64,000 nt of DNA. Origin: Gemmatimonadota bacterium (GTDB lineage: Bacteria > Gemmatimonadota > Gemmatimonadetes > Longimicrobiales > Gaopeijiaceae). The stretch is from NCBI GenBank assembly GCA_041390105.1, contig JAWKQO010000001.1, positions 1,986,001 through 2,050,000 on the forward strand. Direction: 5' to 3'. Under the pieces are notes generated by a model. It did not search any database. It was not told where the DNA came from and was given only the letters and a program-made list of their open reading frames with translations. The position numbers and the translations under genes were made by a program. Of this stretch, positions 32,926 through 40,774 are shown piece after piece. Within the stretch, counting starts at the first letter, position 1. Each line of letters opens with the position of its first letter.

Positions 32926-33932
32926 GGGTCGGCCCCTGCCTCCGGGTGCCGGTGCTCGGCGCCGCTCTCCTGGCCGCGGCGTGCTCGTCCGCGGCCGAGG
33001 ACCCACTCCCTGCGCTGCTCGGGTCCCTGCGCGGTGAGGTGTTCCTGCAACCCTATCGCCTGCCCATGGCGCGGCTCCCCGATCAGCACGGTACGCTGTT
33101 CGACCTGAGGGAAGCCGCGCGAGGCAAGGTCACCTTCGTCTATTTCGGGTACACGCACTGCCCGGACATCTGCCCGATCACCATGGCCACTCTGGCGCGG
33201 GCGCTGCAGCGCCTGGAGCCGGCGGAGCGGGAACAGGTGCTGAGCGTCTTCATCGGGGTGGATCCGCCGCGCGACCCTCCGGAGCAGTTGCGGAGCTGGC
33301 TGGGAGCCATGGACCCGACCTTCGTGGGGCTGAGCCCCACCTTCGACGAGCTGGACGCGATCCTGGGGCAATTGGGCTTCCGCCGTCCGCCACAGGACTA
33401 TCCCGAGGAGGGGCCGTACGAGGTAGCGCACCCGGGACTGCTCTACGTGTTCACGCCAGACCGTCTGGGACGTTTCGGATACCCGCCCGACGCACTTGAT
33501 CCCGACGTGATCGCGTCGGGCGTGCGCGCTCTGCTGGGACTGGATTGGCGCGCCAACGCCGACGTTGAGGTGTCGGCCGCGCGAGCGGCCGATCCATTGG
33601 GGCAGAACCAGATGTCGGTGTACGCAACGGTGAGCAACCCAGGGTCGCTGCCCGACACGCTGCGCGGCATCGTGGCGCCCTTCGCCCGCACGGGCTCCCT
33701 TCACGAGATGACCTCCTCCGACGGCGTGATGCGCATGCAACGCCTGGACGCACTCGTGATTCCGCCCCGCGCTACTGTGGAGCTCCGCCCGGGCGCACTG
33801 CACGGCATGCTGGAGGAGTTGGCCGCCGTTCCCGCCGCGGGGGACACCGTCGAGGTGTTGTTCGCGTTCGCGCGGTCGGGCCAGATCATCGTGCGCGTGC
33901 CCGTGCTCGATCCAGCGGACGTGGTGCGCTAG
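32922..33932 (+). CDS. SCO1/SenC and PCuAC copper chaperone fusion lipoprotein
   Basis: 336 residues. Lipobox L-A-A-A-C (Cys21). Residues ~45-205 are SCO1/SenC thioredoxin-like: copper motif C80-P-D-I-C84 in FGYTHCPDICP and His170 in A-H-P-G-L-L-Y. Residues ~212-330 are a PCuAC domain with H261-x-M263, Met270, Met272 and H294-x-M296, matching the HxM-X(n)-M-X(n)-HxM copper(I) site. Separate SCO and PCuAC proteins pass copper to the CuA centre of cytochrome oxidase; here both are in one chain. Logical client: CoxB encoded at 54560. Starts with GTG, coupled to the aminotransferase. Confidence 0.9.
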   Translation: MRVGPCLRVPVLGAALLAAACSSAAEDPLPALLGSLRGEVFLQPYRLPMARLPDQHGTLFDLREAARGKVTFVYFGYTHCPDICPITMATLARALQRLEPAEREQVLSVFIGVDPPRDPPEQLRSWLGAMDPTFVGLSPTFDELDAILGQLGFRRPPQDYPEEGPYEVAHPGLLYVFTPDRLGRFGYPPDALDPDVIASGVRALLGLDWRANADVEVSAARAADPLGQNQMSVYATVSNPGSLPDTLRGIVAPFARTGSLHEMTSSDGVMRMQRLDALVIPPRATVELRPGALHGMLEELAAVPAAGDTVEVLFAFARSGQIIVRVPVLDPADVVR

Positions 33933-33994
33933 CGCGTCGCAAAGGACACCGCGGACGTGCCGACGCGTGCGAGCGCAGGTGCGCCGATCCGCTC

Positions 33995-35431
33995 CTACCG
34001 CCCCAGCCGGCGCACCAGCCCCACCTCCACGGTGGTGCGCGCATGACGCTCGTCCGCCATCGGCAAGCGCAGTGGAGCAGGCGCGGATCCATCGCGGGGC
34101 TCCAGCGCGTCGTCGGCCTTGCCACCCGTCAGCAACCGCATTCGGCCCCCGGCCAACACGCTCCAGGCCGGGCTGATCTGGCGCTCGAGGTGCATCCCCA
34201 CCGCCACGCCCAGCGTGGTCCAGCTCCGCTCCAGATGCGTCGCCAGGATCTCGACCACCTCAGGTCCCGCACCGGGAGGAGTGGGATCCTCCAACGTCAG
34301 CTCCTCACGCGCCAGCGAAGCCCCAGCCTCCAGGTACAGATCCCACAGGAGACTCCGGTGCAGCAGAGGGCGGAGCGTGAGGTCCACGCCCTGTGTGGAC
34401 AGGGATGTCGTGAAGGTGCCGGCGGCTCCGGTGCCTCCGTAGCGCGCCTCCGACCCTCCCGAGAAGGCGTAGGCGCCCAGCGAAAGGTCTGGGAGCCACC
34501 CGGCGACGCGCGCCTGCACCGCCACCAGCACGCCGGGCCGCCAGGCGGTCCGCTCCGTGTACTGAGCGTCGCCGTTGCCCGTGCCGAAGGTGAGCGCGCG
34601 GCCATCGTGCACGGTGGCCGGTGCGCCACCCACCGCCGCGATCACCACGCGGAACCGGGCCAGATCGCGAGCCACCCGCGGCGCCGCTCGGTCTCCGTCC
34701 ACGGGGATGCGCGTCTCGATGGCGAGCACACCGCGGTCCCCGTCCGTACCGTAGAGGACGCGGGCATCGATGGGGTCGACGATCTCCCAGCGCTCGATGA
34801 CCTCGGGGGAAAGGTCCACCAACGCCGAGGTGGGGTTGATGGCACGCCGGCCGTCGATGTAGACCGAAACGGAGTTGCAGCCCGTGTTCCTCAGGTCGCG
34901 GCGTGCACGTCGCAGCTCGATGCACAGCGACGCGCTCTCCCCGGGTTGTTGCAGCTCGTAGAGCTCCAGTCCGGGCACGTTGGCCTGGCGGATGAGATCC
35001 TGCATGGTGTGCGCACGAGGGAGTACGGCCTCGATGGCCGCGCGGTCCATCCCGTCGAGCCGGAAGGCGCGCGCCGGGTCGCGCTCCCGCCCGCGAGCGA
35101 CCACCACGATCGGTGCCAGATCGATGGCACGCACGCTGAGGGGGACCCGCAGATCCAGCGTCTCACCGTCCCCGACCGACAGCGTATCCGCCCGGTCGGC
35201 GTACCCCAGCCGTCGGGTGCGGAGGATGAGGTCGCCGGCGGGAAGACCGGTGAAGCGGAAGGCCCCGTCCGCGGTGGTGACGAGCTGACGGTCGGTGCCC
35301 AGCAGGGTCAACGCTGCACCTTCGATGGGCAGGTCGGTGCGCGCGTCGACGACCACACCGGTCAAGCTGACCTGGGCGGCCAGCGGCAACGCCGTTCCCA
35401 ACCACACACAGCCCAACACTGTCAGGCGCAT
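33995..35431 (-). CDS. Plug-only receptor-like outer membrane protein (CarboxypepD_reg + plug + short barrel), copy 2
   Basis: 478 residues, same layout as the protein at 14588: signal peptide ending PLAAQ, regulatory-like sandwich (LTGVVVDARTDLPIEGAAL), plug-like region (M-Q-D-L-I-R-Q-A-N-V-P-G-L, VYIDGRRAINPTSALVDLSPEVIERWEIVDP, DARVLYGTDGDRGVLAIETR) and about 230 residues of beta strands (Y-T-E-R-T-A-W-R-P-G-V is shared). A cysteine pair (LCIELRR...NTGCNS) is again present. GGAGG 8 nt before ATG 35431 fixes the start. It lies downstream of modC on the same strand, 125 bp away, and converges with the SCO-PCuAC gene. Confidence 0.8.
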   Translation of the reverse strand: MRLTVLGCVWLGTALPLAAQVSLTGVVVDARTDLPIEGAALTLLGTDRQLVTTADGAFRFTGLPAGDLILRTRRLGYADRADTLSVGDGETLDLRVPLSVRAIDLAPIVVVARGRERDPARAFRLDGMDRAAIEAVLPRAHTMQDLIRQANVPGLELYELQQPGESASLCIELRRARRDLRNTGCNSVSVYIDGRRAINPTSALVDLSPEVIERWEIVDPIDARVLYGTDGDRGVLAIETRIPVDGDRAAPRVARDLARFRVVIAAVGGAPATVHDGRALTFGTGNGDAQYTERTAWRPGVLVAVQARVAGWLPDLSLGAYAFSGGSEARYGGTGAAGTFTTSLSTQGVDLTLRPLLHRSLLWDLYLEAGASLAREELTLEDPTPPGAGPEVVEILATHLERSWTTLGVAVGMHLERQISPAWSVLAGGRMRLLTGGKADDALEPRDGSAPAPLRLPMADERHARTTVEVGLVRRLGR

Positions 35432-35556
35432 ACGCTCCACCTCCGGCTGGAATCGTGGGGCGGGCAGGCGTCACCTGCAAGCAGAGGGAGCGCAGAGTCA
35501 CCACCGCACTGCTCGATCCTCGAGACGCTGCTGCGTCGCCGTGAGTGGGCAGTGCC

Positions 35557-36288
35557 TCAGCGCTGCGCCACCTCCACCGCCTGGAAGAACTCGGCAACGA
35601 AGTCGTTGGCCGGGTCCGCAGCCAGCTCCGCCACCGTCCCCACCTGCACGACGCGTCCGTCCATGATCACGATGGCCCGGCCGCCCAGCGCGATCACGTC
35701 ACGCAGCTCGTGCGTGACGACGAGTGCCGGGCGCCGACGAGCGCTCAGGTACTCCGCCAGGAAGGCTCGGGTACTCCGTCGCGAGGTGGGGTCGAGCGCG
35801 GCCAGCGGCTCGTCCAGCAGCAGGGCGAGGGGTCCCGTCGCCAGCGCACGCGCCAGCGCCACCCGCTGTTGTTCTCCACCGGAAAGACGCTCCGGCGTCC
35901 GCTCCGCGAGGTGCTCGGCGGACAGTTCCGCGAGCAACCGGCGCGCCTCGCGCCGACGGTTCGCGCGTGAGCTGGCTGCCACGCCGAACGCCACGTTGTC
36001 GAGCGCATTCAGATGGGGGAACAACGCGTAGCCCTGGGGGAGATACGCGATCCGCCGCTGCTCGGGCAGGATGTCGATTCCCGCCGCGCTGTCGAGCAGC
36101 GTCCGGCCGTCGACGCGGATGACGCCGCGCACCGGGACACGTGCTCCGGCCAGCACTCGCAGCAACGTCGTCTTCCCCGCACCGTTGGGGCCGACGATCG
36201 CCACCGGCGCCCCGCCGGTCTGGAACCGGAGATCGAGGCTCAGCCGGCCCAGGCGCCCCTCCAGCGCCACCTCCCAGCCCACGCTCAC
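35557..36288 (-). CDS. modC: Molybdate/tungstate ABC transporter ATPase ModC
   Basis: 243 residues. Walker A GPNGAGKTT, Q-loop Y-L-P-Q-G-Y-A-L-F-P-H, signature LSGGEQQR, Walker B LLLDEPLAALD and switch H in VVTHELRD are intact. Shorter than E. coli ModC because the C-terminal molybdate-binding TOBE domain is missing, so it lacks that feedback. GTG start overlaps the modB stop (GTGA). Energises ModB at the inner membrane. Confidence 0.9.
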   Translation of the reverse strand: MSVGWEVALEGRLGRLSLDLRFQTGGAPVAIVGPNGAGKTTLLRVLAGARVPVRGVIRVDGRTLLDSAAGIDILPEQRRIAYLPQGYALFPHLNALDNVAFGVAASSRANRRREARRLLAELSAEHLAERTPERLSGGEQQRVALARALATGPLALLLDEPLAALDPTSRRSTRAFLAEYLSARRRPALVVTHELRDVIALGGRAIVIMDGRVVQVGTVAELAADPANDFVAEFFQAVEVAQR

Positions 36289-37127
36289 GACACGCCTCCC
36301 ACGCGGGGGCGTAGTCGCGACCCTCGGCGCGGCAGCAGGCGCATCACCATCAGCACACCCACGGCCAGGACGGCCAGGATGAGCGCGATCGCGCGCGCCG
36401 TGTCCAGATCTGCTTCCAGGGCTGCGAAGATGGCCAGCGGCAGGGTCTGCGTACGGCCGGGCAGGCTGCCCGCGAAGAGAAGCGTGGCCCCGAACTCACC
36501 CACCGCCCGCGCCCAGCAGAGCGCGGCTCCGCTCACGAGCCCCGGGAGCGCCACGGGCACCGCCACCCGCAGGAAGGCGCGGGTCGGCGAGGCACCCAAG
36601 GTACGCGCCACCATGAGCAGATCGTCGTCCACCTCGCCGAAGGCGGCCGCTGCCGACTGCACGTAGAAGGGTGCCGACACGATCACCTGTGCCAGCACCA
36701 CCGCCGTGGTGGTGAACGGGATCTGCAGGCCCAGCGCGGACAGCCAGGGGCCCAGCACGCCGTTGCGGCCGAAGGCATCGAGCAGCGCCACCCCCATCAC
36801 CGCCGGTGGGAGCACGATGGGGAGCTGCACCCACGGTTCCAGCAGGCCGCGGAGCCGGCCGGGAGAACGGGCCAGCCACCAGGCGAGCGGCGTCCCGGTG
36901 AGCAGGACGAGCGCGAGGCTGACGAACGTGGAACGCAGGCTGAGCAGCAGCGCCGGCAGCACCCGCGGATCGCGCAGGCCGGCGGTCAAGGCCTCCCGCG
37001 AGGAGGATGCCAGCAGGGCGACCACCGGAAGGGCAAGACAGAATAGAAGCATTCCGGCCAACAGATGACCGGGCCACCCACCCGCCCCTCCCAGACGGAG
37101 CACCTGCCCCGGGCGCGCACGGGACAT
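36285..37127 (-). CDS. modB: Molybdate ABC transporter permease ModB
   Basis: 280 residues, six membrane segments. The L-P-I-V-L-P-P-A-V-M-G region and the EAA loop (V-A-R-T-L-G-A-S-P-T-R-A-F-L-R-V-A-V-P-V-A-L-P-G) followed by R-A-V-G-E-F-G-A-T are standard for ModB/CysT-type permeases. ATG 37127 begins 2 bp after the modA stop; GAGGTG in the modA 3' end can serve as ribosome-binding site. Confidence 0.93.
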   Translation of the reverse strand: MSRARPGQVLRLGGAGGWPGHLLAGMLLFCLALPVVALLASSSREALTAGLRDPRVLPALLLSLRSTFVSLALVLLTGTPLAWWLARSPGRLRGLLEPWVQLPIVLPPAVMGVALLDAFGRNGVLGPWLSALGLQIPFTTTAVVLAQVIVSAPFYVQSAAAAFGEVDDDLLMVARTLGASPTRAFLRVAVPVALPGLVSGAALCWARAVGEFGATLLFAGSLPGRTQTLPLAIFAALEADLDTARAIALILAVLAVGVLMVMRLLPRRGSRLRPRVGGVS

Positions 37128-37129
37128 GC

Positions 37130-37891
37130 TCAATCCACCTCGAAGCCCAGGTCCAGCAGCAGGGCGCTGGCCTCCGGGGAGCGGAGGTAGCGGACGAATA
37201 CAGAGGCCAGATCGGCGTGGCTGCTTTCTCTCACCACGCCGGCCCCGTAGTCCAGGCGCTGCGCGAGCGCGGCCGGCAACGGGATCCACCGTACGCGTCG
37301 CCCGGCGGCCGCATCGGTTCGATACACGATGGCGGCGTCCGCTTCGCCCAGCTCGACCTTGGCCAGCACCAGTCTCACGTTGCTCTCCTCGGAGACCACA
37401 TGGTCCAGGACCGAGCGCGTGAACGAGGCACCCAGCTCGTCGGCGGCCCGTTCGAGCAGGACGCGTGTGTACGCTCCCACCGGGGCCTCGGGCGCCCCGA
37501 GCACCACCCGTTCCGCACGCGGAAGCTGTTCGAACGACTCGATGCCCGCAGGGTTCGTCTCCGGCACCACCAGCACCAGCGCGTTGTGGGCGAACACCGT
37601 CGGTTCCACCACCAGGCCCGCCTCGGCCAGCGCCTGCAGGTGTTGCGGGTCCGCCGACGCATACACGTCGGCGGGTGCGCCCTGCTCGATCTGCACGCGC
37701 AGCACCTGGCTCCCCGCGAAGCTGAGGGCCACGCGGGTCCCGGGATGGTCGCGCTCGAACCCCGACGCGACGCCCTGCATGGCGTCGGTCAAGGAGGAGG
37801 CCGCAAACACCGTGAGCACCTTGGCTGGTGGACGCCCACCCCCGCACGCTGCCAGCGCCATGAGCAGCGCCAGGGTCGAAGCGCGCTTCAC
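37130..37891 (-). CDS. modA: Molybdate-binding lipoprotein ModA
   Basis: 253 residues. Lipoprotein signal ends in A-L-A-A-C (Cys16). The anion-binding pattern F-A-A-S-S-L-T-D-A-M, F-A-G-S-Q, A-D-V-Y-A-S-A-D, A-P-V-G-A-Y-T and A-D-A-A-I-V-Y-R-T-D is that of ModA/WtpA proteins, which capture molybdate or tungstate in the periplasm. GTG start overlaps the regulator stop by 4 bp. Confidence 0.94.
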   Translation of the reverse strand: MKRASTLALLMALAACGGGRPPAKVLTVFAASSLTDAMQGVASGFERDHPGTRVALSFAGSQVLRVQIEQGAPADVYASADPQHLQALAEAGLVVEPTVFAHNALVLVVPETNPAGIESFEQLPRAERVVLGAPEAPVGAYTRVLLERAADELGASFTRSVLDHVVSEESNVRLVLAKVELGEADAAIVYRTDAAAGRRVRWIPLPAALAQRLDYGAGVVRESSHADLASVFVRYLRSPEASALLLDLGFEVD

Positions 37892-39027
37892 GAAGACCGC
37901 CCAGCGTCGATGGAGTCCCGTCGCTCGCCGGTCACTTCGCTGTCATATCCCGCCAAGGCGGCCAGCTCACGCCGGACGGCGGCGTCGGCAAGCAGGTCCA
38001 GGAGCCGCTCGGTGGGACGGGCGGCAAGCGCTTCCGTGGGGATCACCAGGTCGAAGCGCTCCTCCGAAAGAGGGCGGAACGCGAGTCCCTGGGCGAACGC
38101 GGCATTCTCGATGGCGATGCCTGCGTCGGCCGCACCGGCAGCGACCAGAGCGGCCACCTCCATGTGCCCGCCCGCCTGCACGTCCCCAGGCGCAGCGGCC
38201 CGCCGGGCTCCCGCGGCCGCGAGCGCCCGACTCAGCAACTCGCTGGCGCCCGCTCCAGGCTCCCGCAGCGCCAGCCGCATACCCGGGCGAGCAAGGTCCT
38301 CCGCCCCCTCGATGCCCAACGGGTTGCCGGCCCGGGTGAGGATGCCTTGCCGCCATCCGGCCAGGGTCACCAGCGTGAAGGACCGGCCCGGCAGGTGGGT
38401 GGCCACCCATTCCAACGTCTCCTGGCTGTCGCGGGCATGGTGAACGCCCGCCACGTGGACCAGACCGTCGGCCAGCAGCTCGAGCGCGCGCGCGCTGTTG
38501 GCAGGAAGCCAGGTCATTCGCGCGTCGGGGAAGCGGAGACCGGTCCGCTGGGCCAGGCCGCCCAGGGCCGGTGCGCATCCCGCCACCAGCAGATTCGTCT
38601 CCGCCCGGCCCGGGTCCACCAGCGGCTCAACCGGAAGCAGAGCGGCGCGCCCGTCCCACCCGGTGACCAGCGCGTCGGCGGCCTCGGCACCGTCCGAGCC
38701 GAGCGGGTGGCCGACCCAGCGCCCATCCACCCACCCCAGGGCCAGGCGGACGGAACCGCCGGCCCTCGCTGGCAGGGAACCGACGGAAACCTCCGGCAGG
38801 CGGACCCGTAGCCCCGCCGGCGGGTCCAGCCGAAAGAGGTCCTCCACGCGGCAGCCGAGAACCCGGCCCAGACGCAGGGCCACCAGGGTGGAGGGTACCT
38901 GACGACCGGCCTCGATGGCCCCCAGCGCCTGACGGCTGATCCCGACCTGCCCCGCGAGCTCGACCTGCGAGAGACCGAGCGTTTCGCGCCGGTCCCGCAC
39001 TCGGGGATCGAAGGGGAGGGAGTCCAT
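37888..39027 (-). CDS. XRE-type regulator with periplasmic-binding-protein-like sensor domain (molybdate operon)
   Basis: 379 residues. N-terminal HTH (~8-65: R-E-T-L-G-L-S-Q-V-E-L-A-G-Q-V-G-I-S-R-Q-A-L-G-A-I-E). Residues ~90-365 resemble a PBP-like ligand domain (N-L-L-V-A-G-C-A-P-A-L-G, H-V-A-G-V-H, G-I-L-T-R-A-G-N-P-L-G-I, A-D-A-G-I-A-I-E-N-A-A), a type often found with molybdenum-cofactor genes. It is cytoplasmic. As the first gene of the mod operon, with modA coupled to its stop, it is the likely molybdate or cofactor sensor in place of ModE. A palindrome on the -35 region suggests autoregulation. Confidence 0.88.
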   Translation of the reverse strand: MDSLPFDPRVRDRRETLGLSQVELAGQVGISRQALGAIEAGRQVPSTLVALRLGRVLGCRVEDLFRLDPPAGLRVRLPEVSVGSLPARAGGSVRLALGWVDGRWVGHPLGSDGAEAADALVTGWDGRAALLPVEPLVDPGRAETNLLVAGCAPALGGLAQRTGLRFPDARMTWLPANSARALELLADGLVHVAGVHHARDSQETLEWVATHLPGRSFTLVTLAGWRQGILTRAGNPLGIEGAEDLARPGMRLALREPGAGASELLSRALAAAGARRAAAPGDVQAGGHMEVAALVAAGAADAGIAIENAAFAQGLAFRPLSEERFDLVIPTEALAARPTERLLDLLADAAVRRELAALAGYDSEVTGERRDSIDAGRSS

Positions 39028-39055
39028 CGGCGTCCGGGGCTGAAGTAGATCCCCG

Positions 39056-39084
39056 AACGTAATGTGGACTTGTCATGCTGACAA
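39056..39084 (-). promoter_or_regulatory. Predicted promoter of the mod operon
   Basis: Minus-strand -35 TTGTCA (39084-39079), 17-bp spacer, -10 TACGTT (39061-39056), about 30 bp upstream of the regulator ATG. Spacing is ideal for a housekeeping sigma factor. Confidence 0.5.
39070..39084. promoter_or_regulatory. Palindromic operator TTGTCA-TGC-TGACAA
   Basis: A perfect 6-3-6 dyad that covers the -35 element of the mod promoter. A further TTGTCA half-site begins at 39091, 21 bp (two helical turns) away in the same direction. Good candidate for the XRE-type regulator encoded next to it; binding would block RNA polymerase. Confidence 0.6.
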
Positions 39085-39155
39085 ACACACTTGTCAGTCG
39101 GTCAGCACGGTGCTCTCGGGCGCCGGCATGGGGCCCCTGGGGAGGGCTCGGAGAG

Positions 39156-40673
39156 CTACCTCCCGGCCGGGGGAAACCGACGGGTCAGCTCGGCCTTCAC
39201 CGAGAGGCGCATGTCCGGATGCTCTGCCTGCACGCTCACCCCCTCCTGGTCGGCTGCGAGGAAGCCGAGTCCCCGTTCGCGGCCGGTCAGCAGGTAGTCG
39301 GGCAACACCACCCGGTAGGTCCGCCCCGGATCGAGCGGCGCTCCTGCGACCCGCCAGGCTCCGCTGGCCCCCTCCACACCCGCAGTCTGCAGGAACCCCC
39401 CGGTGCCACGATTCTGCGCGCCCTGGTCCAGCGCTCGCTCCAGCACGTCGCCCCTCAGGTCCACGCTGTAGCTGACCCCTCCGAAGGGCAGCACCCGAAT
39501 GAGATCGTACTCGGTGACCGGTCCGGCCCGCAGCACGTCGTCGAAGCGGATGGAGCCCGCGTTGTAGAGCACGGCATCCGCGTCCGCGTCCTCGGCGGCG
39601 AACGCGTCGGCGATCAAGCGCGTGAGACCCGTCGGACGCAACAGCACTTCGGCCTCACGCCCGTCCAGGTCCGACGGGATCCGCGCGATCACCTGTTCCG
39701 GCTGGAAGCCGTCGGCCCGGAATCCCTGAAACGCGCGCTCCACCCAGGACGCGACCTCCGCGGCGACGGCAGGGTCCTCCGCGAGCGCATCGGTGATCGG
39801 GAGGATCTCGGCGACCGCCACACCGGCCCGGCCCTGCGCCACGGGGATGCGGACGTGCGCGGCGGAAACAGCGTTGGCGTCCGCCTTCACGATGAGGCGA
39901 TCGCCCACCGCCACGACCATCGCCTCGTGTTCGTGGCCTCCCAACACCAGATCGACGTCAGCCGTGCCCTCGAGGAGCGCTCGGTCGGTCGCGACGTTGA
40001 GGTGCGTGAGCGCCACCACTGCATCCGCGGAATCGGCGACGATCGCTGCCGCATCCCGCAGGCTGGGCAGGGGATCGGCCACGCGCACCCAGGCGGGAGC
40101 CCCTGAACCCAGGACCGCGCCCACGAAGGCGATGCGCACGGTGTCACCGTCGCTGTCCCCCACGGTCCGGAAGACCCAGGGCCGGACCCCTTCGAAAGGC
40201 CGCCCCGCCGAGTCGGTGACGTTGGTAGCCAGCCACTGGAAACGCGATTCGGAGACCCGGGCGCGGAAGTCCACCTCGCCAATATCGAACTCGTGGTTGC
40301 CCAACACCGCGACGTCGAGGCCCAACGCATTCATGACGGCCACCATCTGCGTACCGTTCAGGCGCGCGCCGTCCACTCGGGCGGTGCCCATCGCGGAGGG
40401 GCTCAGGAGATCGCCCCCGAAGGTCACGAGAAGAGGCGCATCCGCAGCGGCCAGCCGATCCCGCACAGTGGCCACGCGCGCCAACCCGCCGGCCGCCCCA
40501 CCCTCGATGGGTGTCATCTCGTAGACGTCGTTGAGGTGGAGGAGCGACACCTCGACCACGCCGTCGCGCGGCGCGGGCCCGCCCGCCGACGCACCGTGCC
40601 CGGCGCAGGCAGTCAGCAGCGTCATCGGGATCCAGAGTACCCCCCGGCGCAGTCGTTTTGCCCCGGCCTTCAT
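39156..40673 (-). CDS. 5'-nucleotidase/UshA-like metallophosphatase lipoprotein
   Basis: 505 residues. Signal ends in L-L-T-A-C. Metallophosphatase domain: L-N-D-V-Y-E, G-G-D-L-L-S, G-N-H-E-F-D, T-H-L-N and G-G-H-E-H, the two-metal ligand set. The C-terminal 5'-nucleotidase domain follows (Y-N-A-G-S-I-R, F-G-G-V-S-Y, G-G-F-L-Q). Acts in the periplasm on nucleotides or UDP-sugars, releasing phosphate and nucleosides. The first motif has Val-Tyr where UshA has D-x-H (LNDVYE against N-D-x-H), a change seen in some family members. Divergent from the TonB receptor. Confidence 0.9.
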   Translation of the reverse strand: MKAGAKRLRRGVLWIPMTLLTACAGHGASAGGPAPRDGVVEVSLLHLNDVYEMTPIEGGAAGGLARVATVRDRLAAADAPLLVTFGGDLLSPSAMGTARVDGARLNGTQMVAVMNALGLDVAVLGNHEFDIGEVDFRARVSESRFQWLATNVTDSAGRPFEGVRPWVFRTVGDSDGDTVRIAFVGAVLGSGAPAWVRVADPLPSLRDAAAIVADSADAVVALTHLNVATDRALLEGTADVDLVLGGHEHEAMVVAVGDRLIVKADANAVSAAHVRIPVAQGRAGVAVAEILPITDALAEDPAVAAEVASWVERAFQGFRADGFQPEQVIARIPSDLDGREAEVLLRPTGLTRLIADAFAAEDADADAVLYNAGSIRFDDVLRAGPVTEYDLIRVLPFGGVSYSVDLRGDVLERALDQGAQNRGTGGFLQTAGVEGASGAWRVAGAPLDPGRTYRVVLPDYLLTGRERGLGFLAADQEGVSVQAEHPDMRLSVKAELTRRFPPAGR

Positions 40674-40774
40674 GCGCTCCCCGTTCCTCCTTGCCGACTC
40701 GGACCTGCCTCTCCACGCTGGTGTAGCAGCACGCCCCGTTCACGGCAACGTCCGCCCCGCCCGGAGGGCCGGTC

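Noticed and set aside
33933..33967. CGCGTCG/CGACGCG inverted repeat between convergent genes
   Set aside because: 7-bp arms 21 nt apart; too weak to call a terminator in DNA this GC-rich.
40674..40774. Riboswitch before the second TonB receptor
   Set aside because: Only 101 bp of divergent promoter DNA with no conserved aptamer feature.
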